Shown one piece after another: positions 23,473 to 32,083 of a stretch of DNA of 37,337 nucleotides (position 1 is the first letter of the stretch; each line of letters opens with the position of its first letter). Location: NCBI GenBank assembly GCA_011526095.1, contig WYBA01000111.1, forward strand, positions 1 through 37,337. The letters are read 5' to 3'. Position numbers and translations under genes: made by a program. Under the pieces are notes generated by a model. The model made no database searches. It saw only the letters and a program-made list of their open reading frames with translations, and had not been told where the DNA came from. The stretch is from Myxococcales bacterium (GTDB lineage: Bacteria > Myxococcota_A > Polyangia > Haliangiales > Haliangiaceae).

Positions 23473-24117
23473 ATGTCACGGGCTTGCGTCGACCGCCGGC
23501 CCTGGCCCGCGTGGTGCAAATCGCACCGAGCCGTGCGCTGGTCCTCGCTCCCTCTCGTCGCGGCCCTCGGCGTGGCCGCCCTCGCCCCGAGCGCCGGGTG
23601 CGTCCCCGAGGACCTCGACATCGTCGTGTTCGACGAGCGGTTCGAGGGCCAGCCCGGCGGGCAGCCCGACGGGCTGCCCGACCGTCAGCTCGATGGGCGG
23701 TGGACGCTGTGGTACGGCGCCTACACGCTCGCGCCCACCGTCCACCCGGCCGAGCACGCGCTGGTGTTCGAGCGCGCGACCGCGATCGCGGCGCCGATGG
23801 CCTACACGGTGAGCGACGAGTACAGCGACGGCGCCTGGGTCGAGTACACGTCCGATTGCCATGGCGCGCCGGCCGTGGCGCTGTCGTGGGCCGGCGTGGA
23901 CGCGTGGGCGGTCGAGGTCACGCTGCCGACCGCCGCCGCGGGCGGCGGGGCGTTCCAGCGCGTGTACGCCAACCTGCCGCCGATCCCGGACGCGACGTCG
24001 GACGACTGGAGCGGGCCCGTGCTCGCCCAGCTGGTGCTGCGCGCGGATCCGTGGGCCGGGCCGTGCGCGATCGACAACCTGCGCGTGATGGTGTCCGCGC
24101 CCGACGATGGATGGTGA
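23473..24117 (+). CDS. putative lipoprotein, function unknown
   Basis: A protein of about 214 residues. A signal peptide (SSLPLVAALGVAALAPSAGC) ends in a Cys that could be lipidated. The mature part begins VPEDLDIVVFDERFEG, then has a short repeat GGQPDGLPDRQLDG, and the remainder looks like a beta-sandwich (WTLWYGAYTLAPTVHPAEHALVFERATAIAAPM...CAIDNLRVMV). The ending 'IDNLRV' is common in carbohydrate-binding/jelly-roll modules, which suggests such a fold but does not prove it. The start is unsure: ATG 23473, or GTG 23533 giving a more compact signal. It overlaps or abuts the next gene, a probable beta-barrel protein, so an envelope pair is likely. Confidence 0.72.
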   Translation: MSRACVDRRPWPAWCKSHRAVRWSSLPLVAALGVAALAPSAGCVPEDLDIVVFDERFEGQPGGQPDGLPDRQLDGRWTLWYGAYTLAPTVHPAEHALVFERATAIAAPMAYTVSDEYSDGAWVEYTSDCHGAPAVALSWAGVDAWAVEVTLPTAAAGGGAFQRVYANLPPIPDATSDDWSGPVLAQLVLRADPWAGPCAIDNLRVMVSAPDDGW

Positions 24118-24122
24118 CCCGG

Positions 24123-24860
24123 ATGCGTGCGCTGCCGCGGAGATCGATCGTGAACGTCGGGGTGAGCGTCGTCGTGAGCCTCGTCGTGCTCTCGGGCCTG
24201 CTCGCCGGCGGCGCGGGCCGCGCGCACGCCGACGGCGCGCCCGCGCTGACCGCCGCGGCCCCGCCGCCCGAGGCGCCGGCGTGGATGTGGTCGGTCGGCG
24301 GCCTGCTGCGCGTGACCTCGGCCGACGCGGACGCCGACGCGGACCTCGCGGCGCTCGACGCCTACGGCTACCTCGCCGACGCGCCGGTGCTGCTCGGGCT
24401 GCGCGGCGACCTCGTCTATCAGCACGCGCCGCTCGTCGACGTCGGCGTGGCGTGGGCGTGGGCGCGCGGCCACTACGCCGCCGGCCCGACGTGGGAGGAC
24501 CCGGATCGCATCGACGGCTCGACGCTCGAGCTCGGCGCGGTGGCGCGGCTGGCGTGGGTCCGGCCGTCGTTCCCGGTCGCGCCCGAGCCGCGGCTCGAGG
24601 TCGGGCTGCAGCGCCGCGCGGTCGAGTTGCGCGGCGTCGCGGCGCGGACGCTCGGCACGTACACGCGGGTCGGCGTCGACGTCCGCCTCGGCGCGCGCAA
24701 GGCCGGCGCGGTGCTGTCGGTCGACTACACGCGCAGCCACGGCGGCGACGACGACGCGATGCTCGACCTGCCGGTCGGCGGCGTCACCGTCGCGCTGTCG
24801 TTCTACTGGCGCGACTGGCAGCCGGCGTCGGCGCGGGCTTCGTCGCCAGCTTCACGATGA
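24123..24860 (+). CDS. putative outer-membrane beta-barrel protein
   Basis: A protein of 245 residues with a long signal peptide (MRALPRRSIVNVGVSVVVSLVVLSGLLAGGAGRAHA). The mature part alternates short polar and hydrophobic strands (LELGAVARLAWVRPSF, PRLEVGLQRRAVELRGV, TYTRVGVDVRLGAR, AGAVLSVDYTRSH, GVTVALSFYWRDW), as expected for an outer-membrane barrel. The last strands end at Phe/Trp rather than the classical C-terminal Phe, as a 12-residue tail follows. An in-frame ATG at 24111 would overlap the previous gene; 24123 has GGTGA before it and was preferred. Its 3' end overlaps the convergent EVE gene by 77 bases. Confidence 0.72.
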   Translation: MRALPRRSIVNVGVSVVVSLVVLSGLLAGGAGRAHADGAPALTAAAPPPEAPAWMWSVGGLLRVTSADADADADLAALDAYGYLADAPVLLGLRGDLVYQHAPLVDVGVAWAWARGHYAAGPTWEDPDRIDGSTLELGAVARLAWVRPSFPVAPEPRLEVGLQRRAVELRGVAARTLGTYTRVGVDVRLGARKAGAVLSVDYTRSHGGDDDAMLDLPVGGVTVALSFYWRDWQPASARASSPASR

Positions 24861-25311
24861 GCGCGTACTCGGCCGGCGTCACCGGCTGGACGCTGAGCCG
24901 GCTGCCCTTGCGCAAGAGGACCATGTCCGCGAGCGCCGGGACCTCGCGCAGCTCGGCGAGAGGGATCAGGCGCGGCAGCTTGTGCTCGAACGCGACGTCG
25001 ACGCAGATCCACCGCGGCTCGTCGCGGCGGCTGGCGGGATCGTGGTACGGGCTCGCCGGGTCGAACTGGGTCTCGTCGACGACGCCGGTGCGGTGGATCG
25101 TGGCGAGGCCCGCGACGCCGGAGGGCTCGGCGTTGGAGTGGTAGAACAGCACGCGGTCGCCGACCTGCATCTGATCGCGCATCAGGTTGCGCGCCTGGTA
25201 GTTGCGCACGCCGGTCCACGGCTCGACCTTCACGCGCGCCAGGTCGTCGATCGAGAACGTCTCGGGCTCGGTCTTCATCAGCCAGTGGGCGGGGCGTCGG
25301 GACTTCGTCAT
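24784..25311 (-). CDS. EVE-domain protein (thymocyte nuclear protein 1 family)
   Basis: A protein of 175 residues. The EVE domain (about 8-155) is clear: HWLMKTEPETFSIDDL, TGVRNYQARNLMRDQMQVGDRVLFYHSN, GVAGLATI, FDPASPYHDPAS, PRWICVDVAFEHKLPRLIPL and LLRKGSRLSVQPVTPAEYALIVKL. EVE belongs to the PUA-like fold and binds modified bases in DNA or RNA; in bacteria it occurs alone or next to modification-dependent restriction genes. The C-terminal Ala/Pro/Arg tail is outside the domain and lies in the part that overlaps the plus-strand barrel gene. It starts four bases after the stop of the metallo-hydrolase gene upstream, so the two form an operon. Confidence 0.94.
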   Translation of the reverse strand: MTKSRRPAHWLMKTEPETFSIDDLARVKVEPWTGVRNYQARNLMRDQMQVGDRVLFYHSNAEPSGVAGLATIHRTGVVDETQFDPASPYHDPASRRDEPRWICVDVAFEHKLPRLIPLAELREVPALADMVLLRKGSRLSVQPVTPAEYALIVKLATKPAPTPAASRASRTTARR

Positions 25312-25315
25312 CGCA

Positions 25316-26266
25316 TCACCTCGGAGCGCGCATCACCTCGCCGATCGCCAGCGCGCGCACCGGCGTGCCGGGCGCGGCGGCGTGGACCTCGTGGAGGAAG
25401 CTCTCGACGTTGACGTTGAGCGAGAAGCCCATCGGCGCGTCGAGCGGACGGAAGAAGTCGTCGTAGTGGTGCGGCACGATCAGCCGCGGCCGCAGCCGGC
25501 CGAGCAGCCGCGGCAGGTAGCGCGGCGTGAACCGGCGGCCGGCGATCCCGGCGAGCAGGACGTCGACGTCGCCGCGGGGCAGCTCGTCGTCGATCAGATC
25601 GCACGAGCCCTGGTGGTAGAGCGTGACGCCGGCGACCGCGACGTGGAGGCCCCACACCTGGCCGCAGCGGTAGGCCTGGGGCGTCAGCGCGTCGAGGTGC
25701 TCGCACGTCAGCTCGCCGTCCATCGGCGTCCACAGCCCGAGCGCGAGCTTGCTGTGGCGGCTCGGCACGAACGTCACCGCGAACGGGCCGACGTCGTAGG
25801 TGCGGTGCGCGGTGACCTCGACCGCCTGCGCGCCGAGGCCGTGCAGCGTCATCAGCTGGACCAGCGAGCGGCCGCCGTAGACCGGGCAGCCGAGCGCGCC
25901 GGCGATCGCCGGCGCGTCCATGGCGTGGTCGAAGTGGGTGTGCCCGACGAGGATCGCGCGGGCCCGCGGCGCGCGCGCGGCGATCGCGTCGTAGCGGGGG
26001 AGGCGGACGCGGCGGCGCGCGAGATCCGACAGCGGCACGCGCGACAGGTACGGATCGATCAGCAGGTCCCAGCCGTCGTACGACAGGCGGAAGCCGGAGG
26101 TGCCGAGCCACTCGAGCTCGAGCCCGGGCGGCAGCGCGCCGGGCACCGGCGCGCGCGCCCACGCCGCGTCGGCGACCGCGGCCTCGTCGGCGCGGACGCG
26201 CGCGCCGCGCCGCGCGGCGTAGGCGAGCGCGGAGGCGACGTGGCCGATCGTGGTGAACGTGCGCAC
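25316..26266 (-). CDS. metallo-beta-lactamase-fold hydrolase (UlaG-like)
   Basis: A protein of 316 residues. Its metal motif is HTHFDH (109-114) after ILVGHTHFDHAMD; the strand LEWLGTSGFRLSYDGWDLLIDPYLS is typical of the UlaG/N-acyl-phosphatidylethanolamine phospholipase-type group, and HHYDDFF near residue 265 gives a further His. Family members hydrolyse phosphodiester, lactone or similar bonds; the substrate cannot be named. The GTG start at 26266 gives the whole open frame; no better start with a ribosome site is seen. It is followed directly by the EVE gene, and divergent from sodB. Confidence 0.85.
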   Translation of the reverse strand: MRTFTTIGHVASALAYAARRGARVRADEAAVADAAWARAPVPGALPPGLELEWLGTSGFRLSYDGWDLLIDPYLSRVPLSDLARRRVRLPRYDAIAARAPRARAILVGHTHFDHAMDAPAIAGALGCPVYGGRSLVQLMTLHGLGAQAVEVTAHRTYDVGPFAVTFVPSRHSKLALGLWTPMDGELTCEHLDALTPQAYRCGQVWGLHVAVAGVTLYHQGSCDLIDDELPRGDVDVLLAGIAGRRFTPRYLPRLLGRLRPRLIVPHHYDDFFRPLDAPMGFSLNVNVESFLHEVHAAAPGTPVRALAIGEVMRAPR

Positions 26267-26301
26267 GGGAGCGCGCGCACTCTAACGCTCCGCGTGTCCG
26301 G

Positions 26302-26330
26302 TTGACACCCCGGCGAGCGGGGGACATCCT
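26302..26330 (+). promoter_or_regulatory. sodB promoter candidate
   Basis: A perfect -35 box TTGACA (26302-26307) is followed after 17 bases by CATCCT (26325-26330), a weak -10 with three of six matches to TATAAT. The site lies 61 bases before the sodB ATG. A strong ribosome site GAGGAA stands near 26381. The -35 match is good; the -10 is poor, so the exact start point is unsure. Confidence 0.5.
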
Positions 26331-26391
26331 GCCCGGCACCAACCAACGCCACCGGCGCGTCGAGGGACGCGCCGACATAAGAGGAACGACC

Positions 26392-26985
<594 letters not shown>

Positions 26986-27070
26986 CGGCGGCGACCCGCG
27001 CGGCCGGCGTCGCCGGCCGCGCACGGTGATCGTGGCTGCGGCAGGGCGGCGGGCGGTCTAGAATGGCGGC

Positions 27071-27646
27071 ATGGTCTCCCCGGTCCGCAAGCGCGCGACC
27101 TACGAGGACGTGCTCGCGGCGCCCGCGAACATGGTCGCGGAGATCATCGCCGGCGAGCTGCGGCTGTCGCCGCGGCCCGCCGCGCCGCACGCGCAGGTCG
27201 CGTCCGTGCTCGCCGAGGAGCTCGGACCGCCGTTTCGACGGGGGCGGGGCGGCCCTGGTGGCTGGATCCTCCTCTACGAGCCCGAGCTGCATCTCGGCGA
27301 GGATGTCGTCGTCCCCGACTACGCCGGGTGGCGACGTGAGCGGCTGCCGGTCGTTGGCGACGTGCCGTACTTCGAGCTCGCGCCCGACTGGGTCGCCGAG
27401 ATCCTCTCCCCGTCGACCGAGAAGTCCGATCGGGCGGAGAAGCTCGGGATCTACGCGCGCGCCGGGGTCGGGCACGCCTGGCTGATCAACCCGCGCGCGC
27501 GTACCCTCGAGGTGATGCGCCGGCAGGGGCCGCACTGGCTCACCGTCGGCGTCCACAAGGACGACGACCGCGTCCGCGCCGAGCCGTTCGATGCGATCGA
27601 GCTCGACCTGGCGGCGTTCTGGTCGGATCTCGCGCCGCGGCCGTGA
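27071..27646 (+). CDS. Uma2 family (DUF820) PD-(D/E)XK nuclease-fold protein
   Basis: A protein of 191 residues with the Uma2 pattern: TYEDVLAAP...VAEIIAGELRLSPRPAAPHAQV, the conserved VVVPDYAGW (Asp83), VAEILSPSTEKSDRAEKLGIYARAGVGHAWLINP (Glu110, Lys124), and ELDLAAFW at the end. The Asp/Glu/Lys set is the PD-(D/E)XK nuclease core. The family is very common in cyanobacteria and myxobacteria, but its biological target is unknown. The ATG is preceded by tctagaat, a -10-like element only eight bases away, so the transcript may be nearly leaderless. It converges with the membrane-anchored nuclease-like gene, four bases apart. Confidence 0.92.
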   Translation: MVSPVRKRATYEDVLAAPANMVAEIIAGELRLSPRPAAPHAQVASVLAEELGPPFRRGRGGPGGWILLYEPELHLGEDVVVPDYAGWRRERLPVVGDVPYFELAPDWVAEILSPSTEKSDRAEKLGIYARAGVGHAWLINPRARTLEVMRRQGPHWLTVGVHKDDDRVRAEPFDAIELDLAAFWSDLAPRP

Positions 27647-27650
27647 GCGT

Positions 27651-28220
27651 TCACAGCGCGGCGGTGACGGCGGCGACCGTGATGGCGCCGAGCGCGGCGC
27701 CGGCGAGCAGCCACCGCCACGGCACGGGCGGCGGCGCGGGCGCGGGCGCCGGGTCGGGCGGCGCGGCGAGCGCGAAGTCGACCTCGCGGATCGCGCCGGC
27801 CTCGGGGTCGACGAGCAGCACGCCGTCGGCGGCGTAGGCGACCGCGTACTCGAGCAGCTGGCGGCGCGTCGCGGCGGTGGCCAGGCTCGGGGCGCGCTCG
27901 CCGGTCTTGGTCTCGGCGACCAGGACGCGGCCGTCGCGCTCGACCAGCGCGTCGCACCGCAGCTCGATCTCGACCGGCGCGCCGTCGACGTGGATCGTCC
28001 AGGTGCGCGCGAGCTGGGTGTCGAGGACGGCGTAGCCCGCGGCCGCGAGCAGCCGGGTCGCGTCGGACTCGCCGGCGAGGGCGCGGCGGGCGCGGCGTAC
28101 GGCGCGCCGGCTCGCGCCGCGGCGGCGCAGCGCGCGCGCCGCGACCAGCGCGAGCGTGAACGCGGCCGCCACGGCGACGGCGGCGAGCAGCGCGGCCTGG
28201 CGCGGGGACAGCGGGCCCAT
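27651..28220 (-). CDS. membrane-anchored PD-(D/E)XK-like protein
   Basis: A protein of 189 residues. It has an N-terminal transmembrane helix (about 8-30), a basic stretch (RRRGASRRAVRRARR), a soluble domain (about 45-150) and a second membrane helix at the very end (about 168-189). The soluble part follows the PD-(D/E)XK nuclease pattern: Glu51 in the first helix (AGESDATRLLAAAGYAVL), Asp90 in ELRCDALVERDGRVLV, Glu103-x-Lys105 (VAETKTG) and Gln121/Tyr125 in the next helix. I infer a metal-dependent nuclease or nuclease-derived binding domain held at the membrane. ATG 28220 was preferred to GTG 28238. It follows the molybdenum-hydroxylase operon by 40 bases on the same strand, and may be read through from it. 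Confidence 0.8.
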   Translation of the reverse strand: MGPLSPRQAALLAAVAVAAAFTLALVAARALRRRGASRRAVRRARRALAGESDATRLLAAAGYAVLDTQLARTWTIHVDGAPVEIELRCDALVERDGRVLVAETKTGERAPSLATAATRRQLLEYAVAYAADGVLLVDPEAGAIREVDFALAAPPDPAPAPAPPPVPWRWLLAGAALGAITVAAVTAAL

Positions 28221-28260
28221 CGCCGCGCAGCGTGGCACGGCCGTCTGAGATCACGCCGCG

Positions 28261-29157
28261 CTACGCCGTCTCGAGCACGAACCGGCGCACGACGTGCTGC
28301 AGCGTCTGCAGCCGGTACGCCGCGGTCGAGCGGACGTCGGTGATCGGCGCGACGTCGTGGGCGAGCGCGGCGGCGACCGCGTCGGCGGTGGCCGCGCCGA
28401 CCGGCGCGCCGAGCAGCGCGGCCTCGGCGTGCGGCGCGCGCACCGGGCGATCGGCGACGGCGCCGAGGCCGAGGCGCGCCTCGACGAACCGGCCGGCCTC
28501 GACGCGGAGCACCGCCGCGGCCATGACCTTGCTGATCGACTGGGCGCGGCGGGTGCCGACCTTGCGCCAGTGCTGGCGCGCCTCGGGGTGCGGCGCCGGC
28601 AGCCGCACCGCGACGATCACCTCGTCGGCGGCGAGCGCGGTCTTGCGGTAGCTGATCGGGTAGTCGCGGTACGGCACGGTGCGCGCGCCGCGCGGCGAGC
28701 GCAGCTCGAGCACGGCGTCGAGCGCGAGCAGCACCGGCAGGCTGTCGCCGACCGGCGACGACGTCCCGACGTTGCCGCCGATCGTGCCGCGCGCCTGGAT
28801 CTGCAGCGCGCCGATCTCGCGCGCCGCGGCGACCAGGATCGGCGCGCGCGCCGCGACCAGCGCGCTGGCGATCACCTCGGTCCACGGCGTCGCCGCGCCG
28901 ATCCGCACCGCCGCGCCGCCGCCGTCGTCGAGCTCCGAGATCCCGCGCAGCTCGGCCAGGCCCCACACGTCGATCACGCCGGCGGGCGCCGGTCGCAGCG
29001 GGGCCTCGACCATCAGGTCGGTGCCGCCGCACAGCACCGCCCAGTCCGGGTGGTCGGCGCGCGCGGCGATCAGGTCGGCGACGGTCGCGGGGCGGACGTA
29101 GCCGGTCGGTGTCGTCGGTGTCGTCGTCGCTGTTGTCGTCGTCGTCGTCGTGGTCAT
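28261..29157 (-). CDS. xanthine-dehydrogenase-family FAD-binding subunit
   Basis: A protein of 298 residues. FAD-binding motifs: AVLCGGTDLMVE (40-51), AREIGALQIQARGTIGGNVGTSSPVGDSLPVLLAL, and in the CO-dehydrogenase-flavoprotein C-terminal domain KVGTRRAQSISKVMAAAVLR. It passes electrons from the iron-sulfur subunit to NAD or another acceptor. The N-terminus is unusual: MTTTTTTTTATTTPTTPTG is coded by near-perfect GTC (plus strand) triplets and stands before the conserved YVRPATVADLIA. It is the third gene of the operon; its ATG overlaps the TGA of the 2Fe-2S subunit (ATGA). Confidence 0.93.
   Translation of the reverse strand: MTTTTTTTTATTTPTTPTGYVRPATVADLIAARADHPDWAVLCGGTDLMVEAPLRPAPAGVIDVWGLAELRGISELDDGGGAAVRIGAATPWTEVIASALVAARAPILVAAAREIGALQIQARGTIGGNVGTSSPVGDSLPVLLALDAVLELRSPRGARTVPYRDYPISYRKTALAADEVIVAVRLPAPHPEARQHWRKVGTRRAQSISKVMAAAVLRVEAGRFVEARLGLGAVADRPVRAPHAEAALLGAPVGAATADAVAAALAHDVAPITDVRSTAAYRLQTLQHVVRRFVLETA
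29109..29153. repeat. GTC trinucleotide run coding poly-Thr
   Basis: A run of mostly GTC triplets (plus strand; GAC/ACA reading Thr codons on the minus strand) at the 5' end of the FAD-subunit gene encodes an N-terminal Thr stretch. It is imperfect (tgt, cgc interruptions). Units of three keep the reading frame. Confidence 0.85.
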
Positions 29158-29678
29158 CGGGAGCCTCCGCCCTGGCGGGCCCGCGCCGCCTCGACGACCG
29201 CGTCGACGATCAGCTGGTAGCCGGTGCACCGGCAGATGTTGCCGCTGAGCAGCTCGCGCACCTTGGCGCGCGCGTCGCCGTCGCCGCCCGCACCCGAGCC
29301 GGCAGCGGCCACGGCCGGCTCGGCGTCGATCACGTAGGCCGCGCACACCGCGATGCCCGGCGTGCAGATGCCGCACTGCGCGCCGCCGCGCTCGACCAGG
29401 GCGCGCTGCACCTCGTGCAGCAGCACCTCGCCGCCGTCGCGCCGCGCCAGCCCCTCGACCGTGACGACCGCGCGGCCGTCGCACTGGCCGGCCGCCACCA
29501 GGCACGAGTTCACCGGCGCGCCGTCGAGCAGCACGGTGCACGCGCCGCACTCGCCCTCGCCGCAGCCCTCCTTCGTGCCGGTGAGGCGCAGGTCCTCGCG
29601 CAGTACGTCGAGCAGCCGCCGCCACGGGTCGACGTCGACCGTGCGGCGCTCGCCGTTGACCTCGATCGTGACGTTCAC
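29154..29678 (-). CDS. xanthine-dehydrogenase-family [2Fe-2S] subunit
   Basis: A protein of 174 residues. The plant-ferredoxin-like [2Fe-2S] site is GCGEGECGACTVLLDGAPVNSC, and the second [2Fe-2S] site is CGICTPG...NICRCTGYQLI; all eight cysteines are present. It relays electrons between the molybdenum and FAD subunits. A Gly/Ala insert (VAAAGSGAGGDGDAR) lies between the two helices of the second domain. GTG at 29678 overlaps the TGA of the large subunit (GTGA), and the stop overlaps the FAD-subunit ATG, so all three genes are translationally coupled. Confidence 0.96.
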   Translation of the reverse strand: MNVTIEVNGERRTVDVDPWRRLLDVLREDLRLTGTKEGCGEGECGACTVLLDGAPVNSCLVAAGQCDGRAVVTVEGLARRDGGEVLLHEVQRALVERGGAQCGICTPGIAVCAAYVIDAEPAVAAAGSGAGGDGDARAKVRELLSGNICRCTGYQLIVDAVVEAARARQGGGSR

Positions 29679-31957
29679 GACGCGCCCCCCGCCGCGGCGA
29701 TCGCCCGCGTCCACTCGTCGCGCCGCGCCGCGAGGTGCTCGGGCAGGATCGGCACGTGGTCGAAGTCGACGCCGAGCGCGTCGCGGATCGCGTTGGCGAC
29801 CGCCGCCGCCGGCCCGTCCATCGGGATCTCGCCGACGCCCTTGGCGCCGTGCGGGCCGTACGGGAACGGCACCTCGACGAGGATCGTCTCGAGCTCCGGC
29901 GCGTCGGCGAACGTGGGGACGATGCAGTTGGTCATGGTGGCGTTGGCGACCCGGCCGTCCTTGTACACCACGTGCTCGAGCACCGCCCACCCCAGCGCCT
30001 GCAGCGTGCCGCCCTCGATCTGGCCCTTGACGATGGTCGGGTTGATCGCCTTGCCGACGTCGATCGCCTGGACGCACCGCTCGATCGTGATCTCGCACGT
30101 GTCGAGATCGATCGCGACGTCGACCAGGCAGGCGGCCCAGCCGTAGGCCGGGTAGGCCGAGCCGGTGTACGTCGCGTCGTCCCACACGATCCCGGGCGGT
30201 GGCTCGTACTGGACGCGCTCGGCGACCTCGCCCTCGGCGGCGGCGCACGCCGCCGCCAGCGCGGCGAACGTGCCCGGCGTGCCGCGCGCGGCGCCCCACG
30301 CCTCGACCCGGGCGCGCACCGCGCGCGCGGCGCGCTCGACCAGCCCGCCGACGACCATGCACGTCCGGCTCGCGACGGTCGGGCCGCTGTCCGGCACGCG
30401 GTCGGTCGACGGGTCGACGACGCGGACGTCGGCGACGGCGACGCCGAGCGCGTCGGCCGCGATCTGAGCGAACATCGTGATCGAGCCCTGGCCGATGTCG
30501 GTCGAGCTCGATCGCACCTCGATCGCGCCGGCCGCGGTGAGCGCGACCTCGGCGCGGCCGGCGAGCCGCTGCTCGCCCGAGCCGGTGAACCCGGCGCCGT
30601 GGTTGTAGAAGCACACGCCGCGGCCGCGCCGCACCGGCGCCCCGCTGGCGGCGCGGCCGTCGCGCGCCGGCGGCGCGCCCGCGACGCGCTCGATCGCGCC
30701 GAGCACCTCGTCCGTCCCGACCGAGACCGTGAGCTCCTGGCCGGTCGCGGTCGTGTCGCCGGCGCGCAGCGCGTGGCGGCTGCGGAACGCGAGCGGGTCG
30801 ACGCCGAGCGCGCGCGCCGCCTTGTCGATCTGCCGCTCGTAGGGGAACGTCGTCTGCGGCGCGCCGAACCCGCGGAACGCGCCGTGCGGCGGGTGGTTGG
30901 TGGCGACGACGCGGCCGACGACGCGCGTGGTCGCGCACCGGTACGGGCCGGCGGCGTGGAGCACGCCGCGCGACAGCACCACCGGCGACAGCGTCAGGTA
31001 GGCGCCTCCGTCCATCACGACGTCGGCGTCGATCGCGACGATGCCGCCGCCTTCGTCGAGGCCGAGCCGGTGGCGGACGATCGCCGGGTGGCGCTTGGTC
31101 GTCGCGGCGATGTCCTCGCCGCGGTCGTAGACGATCTTGACCGGGCGCCCCGCCTTGCGCGCGAGCAGCGCGGCGTGCGCGGCGATCATCGACGGGTACT
31201 CCTCCTTGCCGCCGAACCCGCCGCCGGTCACCGACTGCGTGACGATCACCTCGTCGGGTCCGCACCCCAGGAGCGCCTTCATCGCCTTGTGCACGTAGTA
31301 CGGGCACTGCATCGAGCCGACGAGGTGGCAGCGGCCGCCGTCCCACCACGCCGCCATCGCCTGGGTCTCGATGTACATCTGCTCCTGCGCGCCGGTCGTG
31401 TACGTCGCGTCGATCACGCGCGCCGCCGACGCCATGACGCGCTCGAACGCGGCGTCGTCGGCGTGGCCCTTGCGGATCGTGAACCGCTTGAACACGTTGT
31501 CGTCGCCGTAGAGCTTGACCTCGCCGCGCAGCGCGTCGTCGGTGGAGAGCACCGGCGTGCGCGCGGCGATCCGCGGCCGGACGGCGCGGCGCGCCGCCAG
31601 CGCGCGCGCCCGCGTCGGCGCCGCGACCAGCGCGACCGCCTCGTCGACGTGCATCACCCGCCCGCCGAGCGGCGCGAGCGCCGGCTGATCTTCCTCGATC
31701 AGGAACACGACGTTCTTGCCGCCGTGCGCCGCGATGTCGGCCGAGGTCACGACCACGACGTCGGTCCAGTCGAACGCCGGGTCGAGGTCGATCGCCTCGA
31801 GCACCCCGTGCGCCACGGTCGAGCGCACCGTCACGCCGTGCCACGCGCCCGGCAGCTCGAGATCGTCGAGGTAGCGCGCCGCGCCGGTCACCTTGGCGAC
31901 GCCGTCGACGCGCGGCACCGCGCGGCCGACAGCTCCCGAGGGCTGTGGATCCACCAT
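29675..31957 (-). CDS. xanthine-dehydrogenase-family molybdenum-binding subunit
   Basis: A protein of 760 residues of the molybdopterin hydroxylase type. Motifs: GRAVPRVDGVAKVTGAARYLDD at the start, TGAQEQMYIETQAM, SVTGGGFGGKEEYP (cofactor loop), NHPPHGAFRGFGAPQ (with the Arg used by purine-type enzymes), and near the end GAKGVGEIPMDGPAAAVANAI with the catalytic Glu of GVGE. The CO-dehydrogenase active-site loop VAYRCSFR is absent, so this is not a CoxL; xanthine, hypoxanthine or another N-heterocycle is most likely, but the substrate cannot be fixed. The ATG at 31957 follows GGGGAC. It is first in a large > small > medium operon, divergent from the ABC operon. Confidence 0.94.
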   Translation of the reverse strand: MVDPQPSGAVGRAVPRVDGVAKVTGAARYLDDLELPGAWHGVTVRSTVAHGVLEAIDLDPAFDWTDVVVVTSADIAAHGGKNVVFLIEEDQPALAPLGGRVMHVDEAVALVAAPTRARALAARRAVRPRIAARTPVLSTDDALRGEVKLYGDDNVFKRFTIRKGHADDAAFERVMASAARVIDATYTTGAQEQMYIETQAMAAWWDGGRCHLVGSMQCPYYVHKAMKALLGCGPDEVIVTQSVTGGGFGGKEEYPSMIAAHAALLARKAGRPVKIVYDRGEDIAATTKRHPAIVRHRLGLDEGGGIVAIDADVVMDGGAYLTLSPVVLSRGVLHAAGPYRCATTRVVGRVVATNHPPHGAFRGFGAPQTTFPYERQIDKAARALGVDPLAFRSRHALRAGDTTATGQELTVSVGTDEVLGAIERVAGAPPARDGRAASGAPVRRGRGVCFYNHGAGFTGSGEQRLAGRAEVALTAAGAIEVRSSSTDIGQGSITMFAQIAADALGVAVADVRVVDPSTDRVPDSGPTVASRTCMVVGGLVERAARAVRARVEAWGAARGTPGTFAALAAACAAAEGEVAERVQYEPPPGIVWDDATYTGSAYPAYGWAACLVDVAIDLDTCEITIERCVQAIDVGKAINPTIVKGQIEGGTLQALGWAVLEHVVYKDGRVANATMTNCIVPTFADAPELETILVEVPFPYGPHGAKGVGEIPMDGPAAAVANAIRDALGVDFDHVPILPEHLAARRDEWTRAIAAAGGAS

Positions 31958-32083
31958 GTCCCCGGATACCACAGGCCATCGGTGCCGTGCGCGGACCCGA
32001 TCGTCAAGCCGCGCGGCGCGACGGGAATGCGCCGCCCACGCGCGGTGGTTCGCGCGCACGCGGGACGGTCGGGAGAGGGGCGC

